DNA of 64,000 nt from Bacillus sp. SD088 (GCF_017355205.1 NZ_JADIJK010000021.1:1-64000), one strand, 5' to 3'. Numbered from the stretch's first letter, positions 38,002 to 47,972 are shown. Notes: generated by a model not told the origin, from the letters alone. Made by a program: numbers and translations.

Positions 38002-39222
38002 ATGATGGACAGATTATTCATCCAGGCAAAGCCAATCATTCTTCGACTAAAGGAAGCGGGCTATGAAGCATATTATGTTGGTGGAGCAGTGAGAGATTAT
38101 ATTCTTAAAAGGGAAATCCATGATATCGATATTGCGACTTCAGCCACTCCAATGGAAGTAAAATCCATTTTTTCTTCTACAGTGGATGTCGGGATCGAAC
38201 ACGGAACGATATTGGTTATTCACGAAGGACGGGGCTATGAAGTCACGACATTTCGGGCTGAAGCCAAATATGTTGATTTTCGTAGACCTGAAAGTGTCTC
38301 TTTTATTCGTTCTTTACAAGATGATTTAAGGCGTCGAGATTTTACGATCAATGCAATGGCTATGGATGAAGAAGGAATCATCAAGGACCCCTTCAATGGC
38401 AGAGAAGCGATTGAAAAGCGCTGTATAAAAACTGTCGGCTCCGCAACAGAACGATTTGGCGAAGATGCTCTCAGGTTAATGAGAGCCATACGCTTTGTCA
38501 GCCAGCTTGGCTTTAAACTCGATTCAAGGACGGAAGAAGCATTAATCCAACAAGCTCCGTTACTGCAAAATATTGCTATAGAAAGAATTTTGCTGGAGAT
38601 GGAGAAACTTTTAAAAGGAAAAAAAGTAAAATGCGCTTTAAAAATAGCAAGAAAATCCAAATTAAACCATTATTGGCCTGCTATTTTTAATCAAGATTAT
38701 ATAATCGATCAGATCTTCGAAATGCCTATAGAGGAATTAACTCTTATGGAACGATGGTTACTAGCGTTGTATTTAGAAAAAGCGGAAGAACCTCAAAAAC
38801 AATTAAAAAAGTGGAAAATGCCAACAAAAGAAATAAAGAAGCTACAACGAGCATTATCATTCTTGACCTGGCGAATGAAAAATAAATGGACAAATGTCCA
38901 ACTTTACCGAGCAGGTAAGGAGATTGCAGGGATGGTTGAGAAGGTAGCTTGTGTTTTACAAGATAAAAGCCCTCGTTTAGTAACAGCTATAATCTATGAA
39001 CAGTTTGCTGAATTTCCAATTACGGACCGTTCGCAATTAGCCATTACTGGAACAGATGTGTTGAAATGGAAGCAAAAAGCGCCAGGGGCATGGATAAGTC
39101 AATTATTGAATCAACTGGAAGAGGAAATTCTTAATCAAAAAATTCCAAATGAACGGGAAATGATTCGGGGGTGGGTGAAGGAGTGGGAAAATCCATCAAG
39201 CAACAAATATTCGAAGCCTTAG
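38002..39222 (+). CDS. cca: CCA tRNA nucleotidyltransferase
   Basis: 406 residues. Adds or repairs the 3' CCA end of tRNAs. Class II signatures: YYVGGAVRDYIL with the catalytic pair DIDIATSATP, then DLRRRDFTINAMA and the RFGEDALRLMRAIRFVSQ region. Three ATGs in a row (37999, 38002, 38005) follow AGGAG (37991-37995); spacing favours the second or third. The gene overlaps birA. Confidence 0.94.
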   Translation: MMDRLFIQAKPIILRLKEAGYEAYYVGGAVRDYILKREIHDIDIATSATPMEVKSIFSSTVDVGIEHGTILVIHEGRGYEVTTFRAEAKYVDFRRPESVSFIRSLQDDLRRRDFTINAMAMDEEGIIKDPFNGREAIEKRCIKTVGSATERFGEDALRLMRAIRFVSQLGFKLDSRTEEALIQQAPLLQNIAIERILLEMEKLLKGKKVKCALKIARKSKLNHYWPAIFNQDYIIDQIFEMPIEELTLMERWLLALYLEKAEEPQKQLKKWKMPTKEIKKLQRALSFLTWRMKNKWTNVQLYRAGKEIAGMVEKVACVLQDKSPRLVTAIIYEQFAEFPITDRSQLAITGTDVLKWKQKAPGAWISQLLNQLEEEILNQKIPNEREMIRGWVKEWENPSSNKYSKP

Positions 39223-40163
39223 CTAAAGCGGAGGGGCAATATTTATCAGGTCAACATCTTGCCGATCTAATTGGTTGCTCTAGAACGGCCATTTGGAAAC
39301 AAATAGAGGAACTGAGAAAATCAAGCATTGAAATTGAGGCTGTTCGAAAAAAAGGCTACCGTTTAATACATTTACCAGATGGGCTTACGGAAAATGAAAT
39401 TTTATATGGACTCGAAGCAACTATACTGGGAAAAAAAGTGATTCATTTGGAAACAACTACTTCTACTCAGGAAATTGCTCATCAAGAGGCAGCTAAAGGT
39501 GCGCCCGAGGGCACGCTGATCATTTCTGAGGAACAAACAAGTGGGAGGGGAAGAATGTCACGTGCATGGCATTCTTCTAAACAAAAAGGGATATGGATGA
39601 GTTTAATTTTACGACCAATCGTACCTTTAGAAAAAGCACCACCATTTACACTCATTACCGCCATTGCTGTAGCGAAAGCGATTGAGGACCTGTTTGAGCT
39701 AGAACCTGAAATAAAATGGCCAAATGACCTATTATTGAATGGCAAAAAGATTACAGGCATTTTAACGGAATTACAAGGAGAAGCAGATCAAGTCAATTAT
39801 TTAATCATTGGCATGGGGATCAATGTGAACCAGGATATTCAAGATTTTCCTAATGAATTACAGGATAAAGTAACTTCTTTATTTATTGAGTCTGGGAAAA
39901 GAATAAAGAGAAAAATAATTGTTCAACATATTTTGAAGAATTTAGAGAAATATTATTTGATTTTCATAGAAAAAGGCTTCGCTCCCCTGAAGATTATTTG
40001 GGAAGAATATGCCGTCAGTATTGGAAAAGTAATAACAGCACAAACGAGTAGGGAAAAGATAACGGGCATTGCCGAGGGAATCACAAACGACGGAGTGCTT
40101 CTAATTCGCGATGGAAATGGTCAAGTTCATTCTATTTATTCAGCAGATATTTTCATTCATTAA
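39183..40163 (+). CDS. birA: Biotin operon repressor / biotin-[acetyl-CoA carboxylase] ligase
   Basis: About 326 residues. Bifunctional: an N-terminal winged helix (LADLIGCSRTAIWKQIEELR) for DNA binding and a ligase domain with SGRGRMSRAWHSSKQKGIW and KWPNDLLLNGKKITGIL. It makes biotinoyl-AMP, biotinylates carboxylases and represses biotin genes. The start is uncertain: GTG 39183 lies 7 bases after GGGGGTGGG, GTG 39171 lies within it. Either overlaps the end of cca. Confidence 0.93.
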   Translation: MGKSIKQQIFEALAKAEGQYLSGQHLADLIGCSRTAIWKQIEELRKSSIEIEAVRKKGYRLIHLPDGLTENEILYGLEATILGKKVIHLETTTSTQEIAHQEAAKGAPEGTLIISEEQTSGRGRMSRAWHSSKQKGIWMSLILRPIVPLEKAPPFTLITAIAVAKAIEDLFELEPEIKWPNDLLLNGKKITGILTELQGEADQVNYLIIGMGINVNQDIQDFPNELQDKVTSLFIESGKRIKRKIIVQHILKNLEKYYLIFIEKGFAPLKIIWEEYAVSIGKVITAQTSREKITGIAEGITNDGVLLIRDGNGQVHSIYSADIFIH

Positions 40164-40192
40164 TGGTCAGATGGAAAAGAGTTTGTTATAAT
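40164..40192 (+). promoter_or_regulatory. Candidate promoter of the panBCD leader
   Basis: TGGTCA (40164-40169), 17-base spacer, TATAAT (40187-40192) with an extended TG at 40184-40185. It starts at the base after the birA stop codon. Predicted RNA start is near 40199. Confidence 0.6.
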
Positions 40193-40198
40193 TTAGTT

Positions 40199-40436
40199 GG
40201 GCAGTATCTATACGAACTGCACCTACAAATATAATGATTTTGGATTTAGCTCCAGTAACTAAAGTGAGCTACTCTATAATCTGCCTTGATCCATTTTGTG
40301 ACTGGGACAGAGGACCTGTGAATAATGAATGAGAGATGTAAGAGTCCTTCTGCCTATTTGCAGAGGACTCTTTTGTTAATTGATGGTAATCTCGCATTTC
40401 ATTACGGTATCCTCGGACAAAAAAGGAGGAGACGAA
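40199..40436 (+). promoter_or_regulatory. Long panB leader with probable attenuator
   Basis: The untranslated leader of about 240 bases contains a 5' hairpin (GCAGT/ACTGC, 40201-40220, with a bulged A before an outer GG/CC pair) and a second potential hairpin beginning CTGCC with a bulged A before CAG. CAGAGGAC occurs at 40308-40315 and again at 40361-40368; both copies can pair with GTCCTTCTG (40344-40352). The second pairing makes the terminator, the first would prevent it. The first half (about 40240-40270) also looks like a degenerate family A repeat (GGATTTAGCTCCAG). Confidence 0.5.
40340..40374 (+). terminator. Intrinsic terminator inside the panB leader
   Basis: AAGAGTCCT-T-CTGC and GCAGAGGACTCTT arms around CTATTT, followed by TT. 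It could simply end birA transcripts, but it lies downstream of a good promoter and about 60 bases before panB. Confidence 0.8.
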
Positions 40437-41270
40437 ATGAAGAAGACAACAGATTTTCAGCAAATGAAACAAGCGAAAGAAAAAATTGCCATGGTGACGG
40501 CTTATGATTGTCCGCAAGGCAAACTGGCTGAAAAGGCGGAAGTTGATTTAGTGCTTGTCGGAGATTCTTTAGGTATGGTGGTTTTAGGTTATGATTCGAC
40601 TGTACCCGTGACCTTGGATGATATGATTCATCATACAAAAGCGGTTAAAAGAGGAGCAAGTGATACGTTTATTGTCGCGGATTTACCGTTTATGACTTAT
40701 CATGTGAGCAAAGCGGAAGCAATGAAATCAGCTGCAATGCTTATGCAAAAAGGTGGAGCACATGCGATTAAGGTTGAAGGGGGCGGCGAGGTTATCGAAA
40801 CGATCCGTGCTTTAACGGCAGCTGGAGTTCCTGTAATGGCGCATTTAGGACTTACTCCGCAAACAGCCGGTGTTTTGGGTGGTTTCAAAGTACAAGGAAA
40901 AACCGCAGAAGCTGCATCTCTCTTAGTTGAAGAAGCCAAAAGATGTGAAGAGGCTGGGGCATTTGCTCTTGTGCTTGAATGTATTCCCAAGCAACTAGGG
41001 CAAATTGTAACTGAGAGTATTTCGATTCCGACCATTGGCATAGGCGCGGGAAATGAAACAGATGGTCAGGTGCTTGTGCTTCATGATCTCATTAATTTTG
41101 GCGTTGATCGTGTCGCAAAGTTTGTGAGACAATATGGTGATGTAAATCAAGTCCTTGAAACTGGCATTCGAGATTATATAGAAGATGTTAAGCAAGGTAC
41201 GTTTCCATCTGAGAAACATTCATTTACGATGAATGAACATGAGCTCGAATTATTATATGGAGGAAAATAG
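40437..41270 (+). CDS. panB: 3-methyl-2-oxobutanoate hydroxymethyltransferase
   Basis: 277 residues, identical in length to the B. subtilis enzyme. Makes ketopantoate from ketoisovalerate and 5,10-methylene-THF. Signatures: [39 protein letters not shown] and [16 protein letters not shown] 40437 follows AAAGGAGGAG with ideal spacing; upstream in-frame ATGs at 40380 and beyond lie in the leader. First gene of panBCD. Confidence 0.97.
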   Translation: MKKTTDFQQMKQAKEKIAMVTAYDCPQGKLAEKAEVDLVLVGDSLGMVVLGYDSTVPVTLDDMIHHTKAVKRGASDTFIVADLPFMTYHVSKAEAMKSAAMLMQKGGAHAIKVEGGGEVIETIRALTAAGVPVMAHLGLTPQTAGVLGGFKVQGKTAEAASLLVEEAKRCEEAGAFALVLECIPKQLGQIVTESISIPTIGIGAGNETDGQVLVLHDLINFGVDRVAKFVRQYGDVNQVLETGIRDYIEDVKQGTFPSEKHSFTMNEHELELLYGGK

Positions 41271-41271
41271 C

Positions 41272-42171
41272 ATGGAGATTTTCACCACGAAAAAAGCATT
41301 GCAAAAGCATATACAGCATGTAATAACAAGTGGAAAGTCTATAGGATTTGTTCCCACAATGGGTTCTTTACATGAGGGACATTTAACTTTGGTTGAAAAG
41401 TCCGTTGCGGATAATGATTGTACAGTCATGAGTATTTTTGTGAATCCGCTCCAATTTGGGCCCAAGGAAGATTTTCATGCTTATCCAAGGAATCACGAGC
41501 AAGATCAAAGTCTAGCTGAAAGAGCTGGTGTCGATATTTTATTTATGCCAGATGTTGCGGAAATGTATGACCAAGAACGTTCATTCAAAATAGATGTACT
41601 GCAACGAACGGACCAGCTTTGTGGGAAAAGTAGGCCAGGGCATTTTGATGGTGTTGCCACGATTTTAATGAAATTATTTCATCTTGTTAGTCCTCACCGA
41701 GTGTATTTTGGGTTAAAAGATGCTCAACAAATATCAGTAATAGATGCACTTATTCACTATTTTGATTTTCCAATTGAGCTCGTAGCTGTTGATACGGTGA
41801 GGGAACATGACGGTTTAGCCAAAAGCTCTCGAAATGTGAATTTAACTAACCTAGAGCGTAAAGAAGCTCCTTCTCTATACAGGGCTTTACAAATCGGTGA
41901 GCAACTCATTAGTCAAGGTGAAAGAAACATAGCAAGTGTTACAAAAGAGATTCATCATCATATAGAAAAACATACAAGCGGAAAAATCGACTATATCGAG
42001 CTCCTTCGATTTCCAGAATTACAGCCATTACAAATGATTGAAGGGAAAGTAATTATTGCGATAGCTGTTCAATTTTCCAAAGCACGGTTAATTGATAATA
42101 TGATTCTTAATGTTGAGGCGCAAGGAGGGAATTTAGATGTTCCGGACAATGATGAACGGAAAAATTCATAG
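41272..42171 (+). CDS. panC: Pantothenate synthetase
   Basis: 299 residues. Condenses pantoate with beta-alanine using ATP. Nucleotidyltransferase HxGH motif is LHEGH in [19 protein letters not shown]; other family blocks are [13 protein letters not shown] and FGLKDAQQ. The ATG is one base after the panB stop, with ATGGAGGA lying inside the end of panB. Its last 35 bases overlap panD. Confidence 0.96.
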   Translation: MEIFTTKKALQKHIQHVITSGKSIGFVPTMGSLHEGHLTLVEKSVADNDCTVMSIFVNPLQFGPKEDFHAYPRNHEQDQSLAERAGVDILFMPDVAEMYDQERSFKIDVLQRTDQLCGKSRPGHFDGVATILMKLFHLVSPHRVYFGLKDAQQISVIDALIHYFDFPIELVAVDTVREHDGLAKSSRNVNLTNLERKEAPSLYRALQIGEQLISQGERNIASVTKEIHHHIEKHTSGKIDYIELLRFPELQPLQMIEGKVIIAIAVQFSKARLIDNMILNVEAQGGNLDVPDNDERKNS

Positions 42172-42520
42172 AGCAACTGTAACGGAAGCAAATTTAAATT
42201 ATGTTGGCAGTATTACGATTGATCGGGATATTCTCGATGCTGTTGATATGGTTGCAAATGAAAAAGTACAAATCGTGAATAACAATAATGGGGCACGATT
42301 TGAGACATATATTATTGAAGGAGAAAGAGGTTCTGGTGTCATATGTGTAAATGGGGCAGCAGCGCGCCTCGTTCAACCTGGTGATATTATTATCATTATC
42401 TCCTATGCGCTTATTGCAACAGATCAATTGCGCACCCATCAACCGAAAATAGCGATTATGACGGAAGATAACCAAATTAAAGAATTGATTCATCATGAAC
42501 CAGAGTCAACTTTTTGTTAG
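42137..42520 (+). CDS. panD: Aspartate 1-decarboxylase (proenzyme)
   Basis: 127 residues. Pyruvoyl enzyme that makes beta-alanine from aspartate. Self-cleavage occurs at Gly24-Ser25 in NYVGSITID, and Ser25 becomes the pyruvoyl group. [20 protein letters not shown] is also characteristic. AGGAGGGA before the ATG lies inside panC; the 35-base overlap suggests coupling. A terminator follows. Confidence 0.97.
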   Translation: MFRTMMNGKIHRATVTEANLNYVGSITIDRDILDAVDMVANEKVQIVNNNNGARFETYIIEGERGSGVICVNGAAARLVQPGDIIIIISYALIATDQLRTHQPKIAIMTEDNQIKELIHHEPESTFC

Positions 42521-42536
42521 TTGCTTCTGCAGCTTG

Positions 42537-42568
42537 CCAGTCCTTGGGAATAAAGGGACTGGTTTTTT
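42537..42568 (+). terminator. Terminator of panBCD
   Basis: CCAGTCCTT and AGGGACTGG arms (one mismatch) followed by TTTTTT. Confidence 0.85.
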
Positions 42569-42905
42569 AGATCTAACTCTAGCGCATAGCCCAAGAGGCT
42601 CGCAGGATACGAATCCACCGGCGGCGCTCTAGGATGTGCGCTTTTAGCCAGTGTCCTGCTTGAATCTGAGCTAATAAAAGTCAAAATCGCACTTTTTTTG
42701 TCGTAGAACATTTGCTTGTCACCGATAAGGTGGGGCGCCTTGCACTTTTCCTGTCGTAGAACAAGAGGATGTTGGCAAGAAAGGCGTTGTAACGTACAGG
42801 ATATACTAGTATAGGCGAAGAGACAAGAGATCCACCGGCTGAGTCTGACATCAGGACGGTCTAAACTAAGCTTTTCTTCCTGAATAAGCCGTTTGTGCTT
42901 TTCTT
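42569..42905 (+). repeat. Family A intergenic repeat, long composite copy
   Basis: Fills the panD-dinG gap with AGATCTAACTCTAGCGCATAG, GGCTCGCAGGATACGAATCC, a decayed hairpin (CTGAGCTAATAAAAGTC against GACTTTTTTTGTCGTAG), CTTGTCACCGATAAG and two 3' blocks (GGGGCGCCTTGCACTTTTCC, then CGTTTGTGCTTTTCTTA). It appears to be two elements joined. No gene; a 64-codon reverse ORF is repeat sequence. Confidence 0.75.
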
Positions 42906-43016
42906 ACCATGAATAGAAAGATATGGTACAATAATGAAGATCAAGTAGAGGTATTAATGCCCGCTAATACTAAAGCGGGATAAAGCATGGGCTAGATTAA
43001 AAAAGGTGAGATTAGC

Positions 43017-45821
43017 ATGTCACAAAAATATGTTGTTGTTGATTTAGAAACAACAGGAAATATGTGGGGAAAAGGAGATCGCATCATTCAATTATCCGCA
43101 GTCGTGATTCTCGATTCCCAGATCGTTGATCAGTATACAACGTTCATTAATCCAGGAATTTCCATTCCACCCTTTATTGCTGAACTAACTGGAATTGAAG
43201 ATGAAATGGTAGAAGATGCGCCCCATTTTTCCGAGATTGCTGAGAAAATCCAAACGTTACTTTGCGATGCCGTTTTTGTCGCACATAACGTCTTGTTTGA
43301 TTTAGGATTTTTACGAAAAGAAATGGAAGAGGCAGGGTATTTTAATGTTTTTTCAAACGCCGTCGATACAGTAGAGTTAACTAAAATTCTATTACCAGAA
43401 TCTCCAAGCTATAAATTATCTGATCTCTCCGATGTCTTAGGCTTTGATCATGATCGTCCTCACCAAGCTGATAGTGATGCCTTAGTCACGGCAGAATTGC
43501 TGTTAATGCTTATTGATAGAGCTAAACAATTACCTATCATAACGCTAGAAAAATTAACGGAGCTTGCTTTTTATTTAAAAAGTGATATAGGACCCTTATT
43601 TCATGAACTTTTACGTGAACAAGAAGAAAAGATAGAAAATTTAGCAGACGATTTGGAAGTACATCGAGGTATTGCACTGAAGAAGAAAAGCAAACCAATT
43701 CATAACCAAATCCAAGACCATCATCCATATCCGGTGATAGCGGAAGAAAAAGTCCGCTTGCTTTCCCCTCATATAAATGGTTTTCAAGCTAGGGAAATGC
43801 AGTTTGATATGATGGACACGATTTATGAAGCCTTTATTGATCAGCAGCATATGGTGGTTGAAGCAGGAACCGGAACTGGAAAGTCATTAGCCTATTTACT
43901 ACCTGCGCTTTATATGGCAATTGAAAAGCAACAACCTGTTGTGATCAGTACATATACGACACAAATGCAAGAACAAATACTAAACAATGAAATCAGAAGA
44001 TTAGCTGAAGCCGTACCATTCCCAATTCAGGCTTGTATTGTAAAAGGTAGAAACCACTATATTCATTTATTAAAATTTGAACAAACCTTACGTGAAAAAG
44101 AGAGCCACTCCGATATTGTTCTGACTAAAATGCAAATTTTAGTTTGGCTTACACGAACAGAAACAGGTGACTTAGATGAGCTCAATTTCACTAGTGGAGG
44201 TCAATTATTTAGATACAGAATTCAACATGATGGTTGGTTTACGGATAAAGAAAAGGACGCTTGGCTATCAAGAGATTTCTATCTTTTTGCACGTGAAAAA
44301 GCACAGGAATCCAATATTATTATTACGAATCATTCCATGTTACTTTTGGATACAGAAAAGGAAATTCTTCCGAAATATCAATATGTGATAATAGATGAGG
44401 CTCATCATCTTGAACGAACGGCAAGAAACTCCTTTGGTGAAAAATTAGAATATAATTCGGTGAAATATTGGATCGGCCGATTAGGAACGTTGGAAAAAGA
44501 CTTTTTCTTTAAAACGCTAGAGTCACTTATTAAAAGTAAAAAATTAACACCAGCTATACTTTCGATGGAATTAGAACAGGCGATCCTGCAAATGGACGAA
44601 GAACTAGATATTTTATACGGCCAATTAGGGAAATTATTAGCTGATTCAAAGCAAAAAAATAAAGGAGTGCAAACGAGAAAAGACTTTTTCCGTATTACGA
44701 ATGAAATGAAAGAAAAGCGTACATGGCAATCGATTGTCATGTGTGCGGAAAGAGTCTATGATCAACATCGATTGATCAAAAGAGGGTTGGAAGAGCGACT
44801 AGTATTAATAAAAGACCATAAAGAAAAACTTACGATCGGCGAACAGGCTTTTATTGAGGAAATGAATAGTTTTATTCGAGAATGGACGGCAATGGGCGAG
44901 AGGATAAGAGACATCTTTATTTCCCCTGTGGAGGAAGAAATTCTATGGTTGCAAGGTGATATAAAAGCATTGCCAACAAGTATTACAATTCGAAACGAAC
45001 CTACGGAAATTGGTCCTATCTTAAGGGAGCAACTATTTCAGCAAAAAAAGTCGATCGTATTAACATCAGCTACTTTATCTATTCAAGGGTCTTTTCACTA
45101 TTTTTTATATGAGCTGGGACTTACAAAGGATGAGCTGATTCAGAAAATCTATCCATCTCCCTTTAAATTTGAAAAAATGGCTAAGCTTCTAATCCCAACA
45201 GATTTACCCGAAATTCGTGGTCAGGCGATGGATCATGAAATTGAAATGATTGCCAGCCATCTATTGGCGATTGCAGAGGTAACCAATGGCAGGATGTTAA
45301 TTCTATTCACATCTTATGACATGTTAAAGAAGACGTATTATTTGGTAAAAGAGGCTGGGTGTTTGGAAGATTATGCGATTTTAGCGCAAGGAATTTCAGC
45401 CGGAAGTAGATCAAGACTCATTAAAAACTTTCAACAATTTCAGAAAGCCATTCTTTTTGGTACTAGTAGTTTTTGGGAAGGTGTAGACATACCTGGAAAA
45501 GATCTTTCTTGTCTGATCATCGTAAGGCTTCCTTTTGCACCACCTGATGAACCAGTGACAGAAGCAAAGTATGAAAGGATAAAGGAAAAAGGGATGAATC
45601 CTTTTACTACTTATGCCTTACCTCAAGCAGTACTCCGCTTTAAACAAGGATTTGGGAGATTGATACGCGGTGAAGAAGATCGTGGTGTAGTGGTTGTATT
45701 CGATAAGCGGTTAGATACAACTTCATACGGAAAGGTATTTTTACAATCCATCCCACTGATTCCAATCGAGAGAGGACCGTTGCCTGTCATATTGGATGAG
45801 ATCCAGCAATGGCTTGATTGA
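43017..45821 (+). CDS. dinG: DinG family helicase with N-terminal 3'-5' exonuclease domain
   Basis: 934 residues. Residues about 1-165 form a DnaQ-like DEDD exonuclease (VVDLETTG at 6-13; HNVLFDLGFLRKEM; HQADSDALVTAELL). The rest is an XPD-like superfamily 2 helicase: Walker A EAGTGTGKS near 281-289, DEAHH near 460 and the late motif QGFGRLIRGEEDRGV. No Fe-S cysteine set is evident, matching the Firmicute type, where nuclease activity dominates. Possible -10 TACAAT at 42927; a small CCCGCT/AGCGGG hairpin lies in the leader. Confidence 0.93.
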   Translation: MSQKYVVVDLETTGNMWGKGDRIIQLSAVVILDSQIVDQYTTFINPGISIPPFIAELTGIEDEMVEDAPHFSEIAEKIQTLLCDAVFVAHNVLFDLGFLRKEMEEAGYFNVFSNAVDTVELTKILLPESPSYKLSDLSDVLGFDHDRPHQADSDALVTAELLLMLIDRAKQLPIITLEKLTELAFYLKSDIGPLFHELLREQEEKIENLADDLEVHRGIALKKKSKPIHNQIQDHHPYPVIAEEKVRLLSPHINGFQAREMQFDMMDTIYEAFIDQQHMVVEAGTGTGKSLAYLLPALYMAIEKQQPVVISTYTTQMQEQILNNEIRRLAEAVPFPIQACIVKGRNHYIHLLKFEQTLREKESHSDIVLTKMQILVWLTRTETGDLDELNFTSGGQLFRYRIQHDGWFTDKEKDAWLSRDFYLFAREKAQESNIIITNHSMLLLDTEKEILPKYQYVIIDEAHHLERTARNSFGEKLEYNSVKYWIGRLGTLEKDFFFKTLESLIKSKKLTPAILSMELEQAILQMDEELDILYGQLGKLLADSKQKNKGVQTRKDFFRITNEMKEKRTWQSIVMCAERVYDQHRLIKRGLEERLVLIKDHKEKLTIGEQAFIEEMNSFIREWTAMGERIRDIFISPVEEEILWLQGDIKALPTSITIRNEPTEIGPILREQLFQQKKSIVLTSATLSIQGSFHYFLYELGLTKDELIQKIYPSPFKFEKMAKLLIPTDLPEIRGQAMDHEIEMIASHLLAIAEVTNGRMLILFTSYDMLKKTYYLVKEAGCLEDYAILAQGISAGSRSRLIKNFQQFQKAILFGTSSFWEGVDIPGKDLSCLIIVRLPFAPPDEPVTEAKYERIKEKGMNPFTTYALPQAVLRFKQGFGRLIRGEEDRGVVVVFDKRLDTTSYGKVFLQSIPLIPIERGPLPVILDEIQQWLD

Positions 45822-45906
45822 GGCTGTAGGATTCTACAACCTCAATCATGTGGGCTAAAATTTATTTTAAAACGCAAAATCCATCATCTTTCAACAAAAA
45901 TCCTGT

Positions 45907-45912
45907 TATAAT
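45907..45912 (+). promoter_or_regulatory. Candidate extended -10 for ypmB-aspB
   Basis: TATAAT preceded by TGT, no clear -35. The 214-base dinG-ypmB gap also has a hairpin at the dinG stop (TTGAGG-TGTAG / CTACA-CCTCAA). A counterpart of B. subtilis ypmA is not seen. Confidence 0.35.
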
Positions 45913-46035
45913 GATGGGAGACATTGCTTACCTAGTAGTATGACCTTTTTATGGAGTGATATGATGACATTTTTTGTGCGCAATAATCCTGTGAAAAGGA
46001 AAATGTAAAGGAATGATGGTAGTGAGAGGGCTCAT

Positions 46036-46515
46036 ATGAAAAAATGGATTTTAATTGTAATAGCAAGCATTATCCTTTTGGGTACGGCACTCTTTTTTTA
46101 CATATACGAATCAAGCCGTGCTCCATTAAAGGAGATGAAAGCATATGCTGAAGAAAGAGCAACAACGGAAGCTGAACTAACAAAAATCGACGAATTTTAC
46201 TTATATAATGGCACTGAGACTCATTATGTCATCGTAGGAGAGAACAAATCTGGAGAAAAGTTGGCTGTTTGGGTTCCAGAAAAGAAAGATAAAGAAATAG
46301 TCGAGAAAAAAATGGCTGATGGCATCTCGATGCAGGATGCCATTGCAAAATTAAACCAAGAAGAAAACCCGAAAAAAATCATGGGAGTAAAACTTGGAAT
46401 GGAAAAGGATTTGCCACTTTGGGAAATTTCGTATCTAGACAAACAGTCGAAACTTAATTATTATTATATTCATTTTGATACTGGTAAATGGTGGCGAAAA
46501 ATTGAAAATTTATAG
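46036..46515 (+). CDS. ypmB: YpmB family protein (DUF5590)
   Basis: 159 residues. One N-terminal membrane helix (about 4-25) and an extracytoplasmic domain resembling two short PepSY/cystatin-like modules, as described for YpmB. Function unknown. It lies 17 bases upstream of aspB, as in B. subtilis, with a GAGAGGG site. Confidence 0.85.
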   Translation: MKKWILIVIASIILLGTALFFYIYESSRAPLKEMKAYAEERATTEAELTKIDEFYLYNGTETHYVIVGENKSGEKLAVWVPEKKDKEIVEKKMADGISMQDAIAKLNQEENPKKIMGVKLGMEKDLPLWEISYLDKQSKLNYYYIHFDTGKWWRKIENL

Positions 46516-46532
46516 TAGAGAGAGGAATTATC

Positions 46533-47723
46533 ATGACAATTCATTTGGCAAATCGTGTTGAAACACTAACTCCGTCCACAACTTTGGCCATTACCGCTAA
46601 AGCAAAAGAATTAAGGGCGCAAGGGATGGATGTCATCGGTCTTGGAGCAGGAGAGCCTGATTTTAATACACCAAGTAATATAATTGAAGCAGCTTATCGT
46701 TCTATGAAAGAAGGTAAAACGAAGTATACACCTGCTGGAGGATTACCGGAGCTTAAGCAGGCAATCATTGCAAAATTAAAAAAAGATCAAGGTCTTGAAT
46801 ATACCCCTGCTGAAGTGATCGTAGGGAATGGGGCAAAGCATATTCTATACACATTATTTCAGGTTCTTTTAAACCCTGATGATGAAGTTGTTATCCCGAC
46901 ACCTTATTGGGTTAGTTATCCTGAACAGGTGAAATTAGCAGGAGGAGTACCCGTTTATGTAGATGGAGAAGAACAGCAGGACTTTAAAATCACACCTGAA
47001 CAATTAGAAGAAGCCATTACACCTAAAACAAAAGCGTTTATACTAAATTCACCTAGCAACCCAACAGGTATGCTCTACACGAAAGATGAATTAGTTGCAT
47101 TAGGGGAAATTTGTTTAAAACATCAAGTGTATATTGTGTCTGATGAAATTTATGAAAAGTTAATTTATGGGGATAATAGTCATACATCGATTGCAGAAAT
47201 TTCTCAAGACCTAAAGGAGATCACCATTCTGATCAATGGTGTTTCCAAATCGCATTCCATGACGGGATGGAGAATAGGTTATGCAGCAGGAGACAAAAAG
47301 TTAATTGCAGCTATGACAGACCTTGCGAGTCACTCTACCTCTAATCCAACGACTACTTCTCAGTTTGGTGCGATTGAGGCTTATAATGGTTCACAAGCGG
47401 CCGTAGAAACCATGAGAACAGCTTTTGAAGAAAGACTAAATATTATCTATCCAAAACTAGTCTCGATCCCAGGAGTGACATGTAAAAAGCCACAAGGAGC
47501 CTTTTACTTATTTCCGAATGTCAAAGAAGCTGCGACTTTAACAGGCTATGAAACAGTGGATCAGTTTGTAGCGGGATTATTAGAGGAAGCGTTAGTGGCG
47601 GTTGTACCGGGGTCCGGTTTCGGCTCAGCGGATAATATCCGTTTGTCTTACGCAACATCTTTAGAAAATCTAGAAGAAGCGATTAAAAGAATCCACACTT
47701 TTGTTCAAAATAAAATAAAGTAA
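46533..47723 (+). CDS. aspB: Aspartate aminotransferase
   Basis: 396 residues. Class I PLP-dependent transaminase interconverting aspartate and 2-oxoglutarate with oxaloacetate and glutamate. NSPSNPTGMLYTKDEL, the SDEIYEKLIY segment and the PLP lysine in NGVSKSHSMTGWRIGY are all present. Gene order ypmB-aspB-asnS is as in B. subtilis, but a 240-base repeat has separated asnS. Confidence 0.95.
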   Translation: MTIHLANRVETLTPSTTLAITAKAKELRAQGMDVIGLGAGEPDFNTPSNIIEAAYRSMKEGKTKYTPAGGLPELKQAIIAKLKKDQGLEYTPAEVIVGNGAKHILYTLFQVLLNPDDEVVIPTPYWVSYPEQVKLAGGVPVYVDGEEQQDFKITPEQLEEAITPKTKAFILNSPSNPTGMLYTKDELVALGEICLKHQVYIVSDEIYEKLIYGDNSHTSIAEISQDLKEITILINGVSKSHSMTGWRIGYAAGDKKLIAAMTDLASHSTSNPTTTSQFGAIEAYNGSQAAVETMRTAFEERLNIIYPKLVSIPGVTCKKPQGAFYLFPNVKEAATLTGYETVDQFVAGLLEEALVAVVPGSGFGSADNIRLSYATSLENLEEAIKRIHTFVQNKIK

Positions 47724-47733
47724 ATAGTAAAGA

Positions 47734-47972
47734 GGATGTTCAAAAAGTTTGGTAAAATGACACTGTGAGCTAAAGGTCCTTCGACTAAGTATTGACACGT
47801 CTTGTGTCAAACGTGGAAGTTTCAACAGCAAGCGCAAGTCCGCCTAGGATGTACTAGTGTCGGCCGTTTTCGATTGACATCAGCGGTCTTAGCCGTTCAT
47901 CCTTATTAAGAAAGTTGGTACGTCGCTAAACGGGCGTTGCGCTTTTCTTATTTTTATCCTCCTTTTGAACAT
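47734..47972 (+). repeat. Family B repeat with family A segment nested inside
   Basis: Ends GGATGTTCAAAAAG and CCTTTTGAACAT mark a family B element in the same orientation as the 21.0-kb copy. Inside, TACGTCGCTAAACGGGCGTT and GCGCTTTTCTTA are family A 3' sequence, so one repeat appears inserted in the other. It separates aspB from asnS. Confidence 0.75.

Noticed and set aside
40325-40507. 60-codon ORF across the panB leader
   Set aside because: Spans the terminator and the start of panB in another frame; no ribosome binding site.
45961-46008. 15-codon ORF before ypmB, considered as ypmA or a leader peptide
   Set aside because: No similarity to YpmA, no amino acid bias and no paired attenuator structure.
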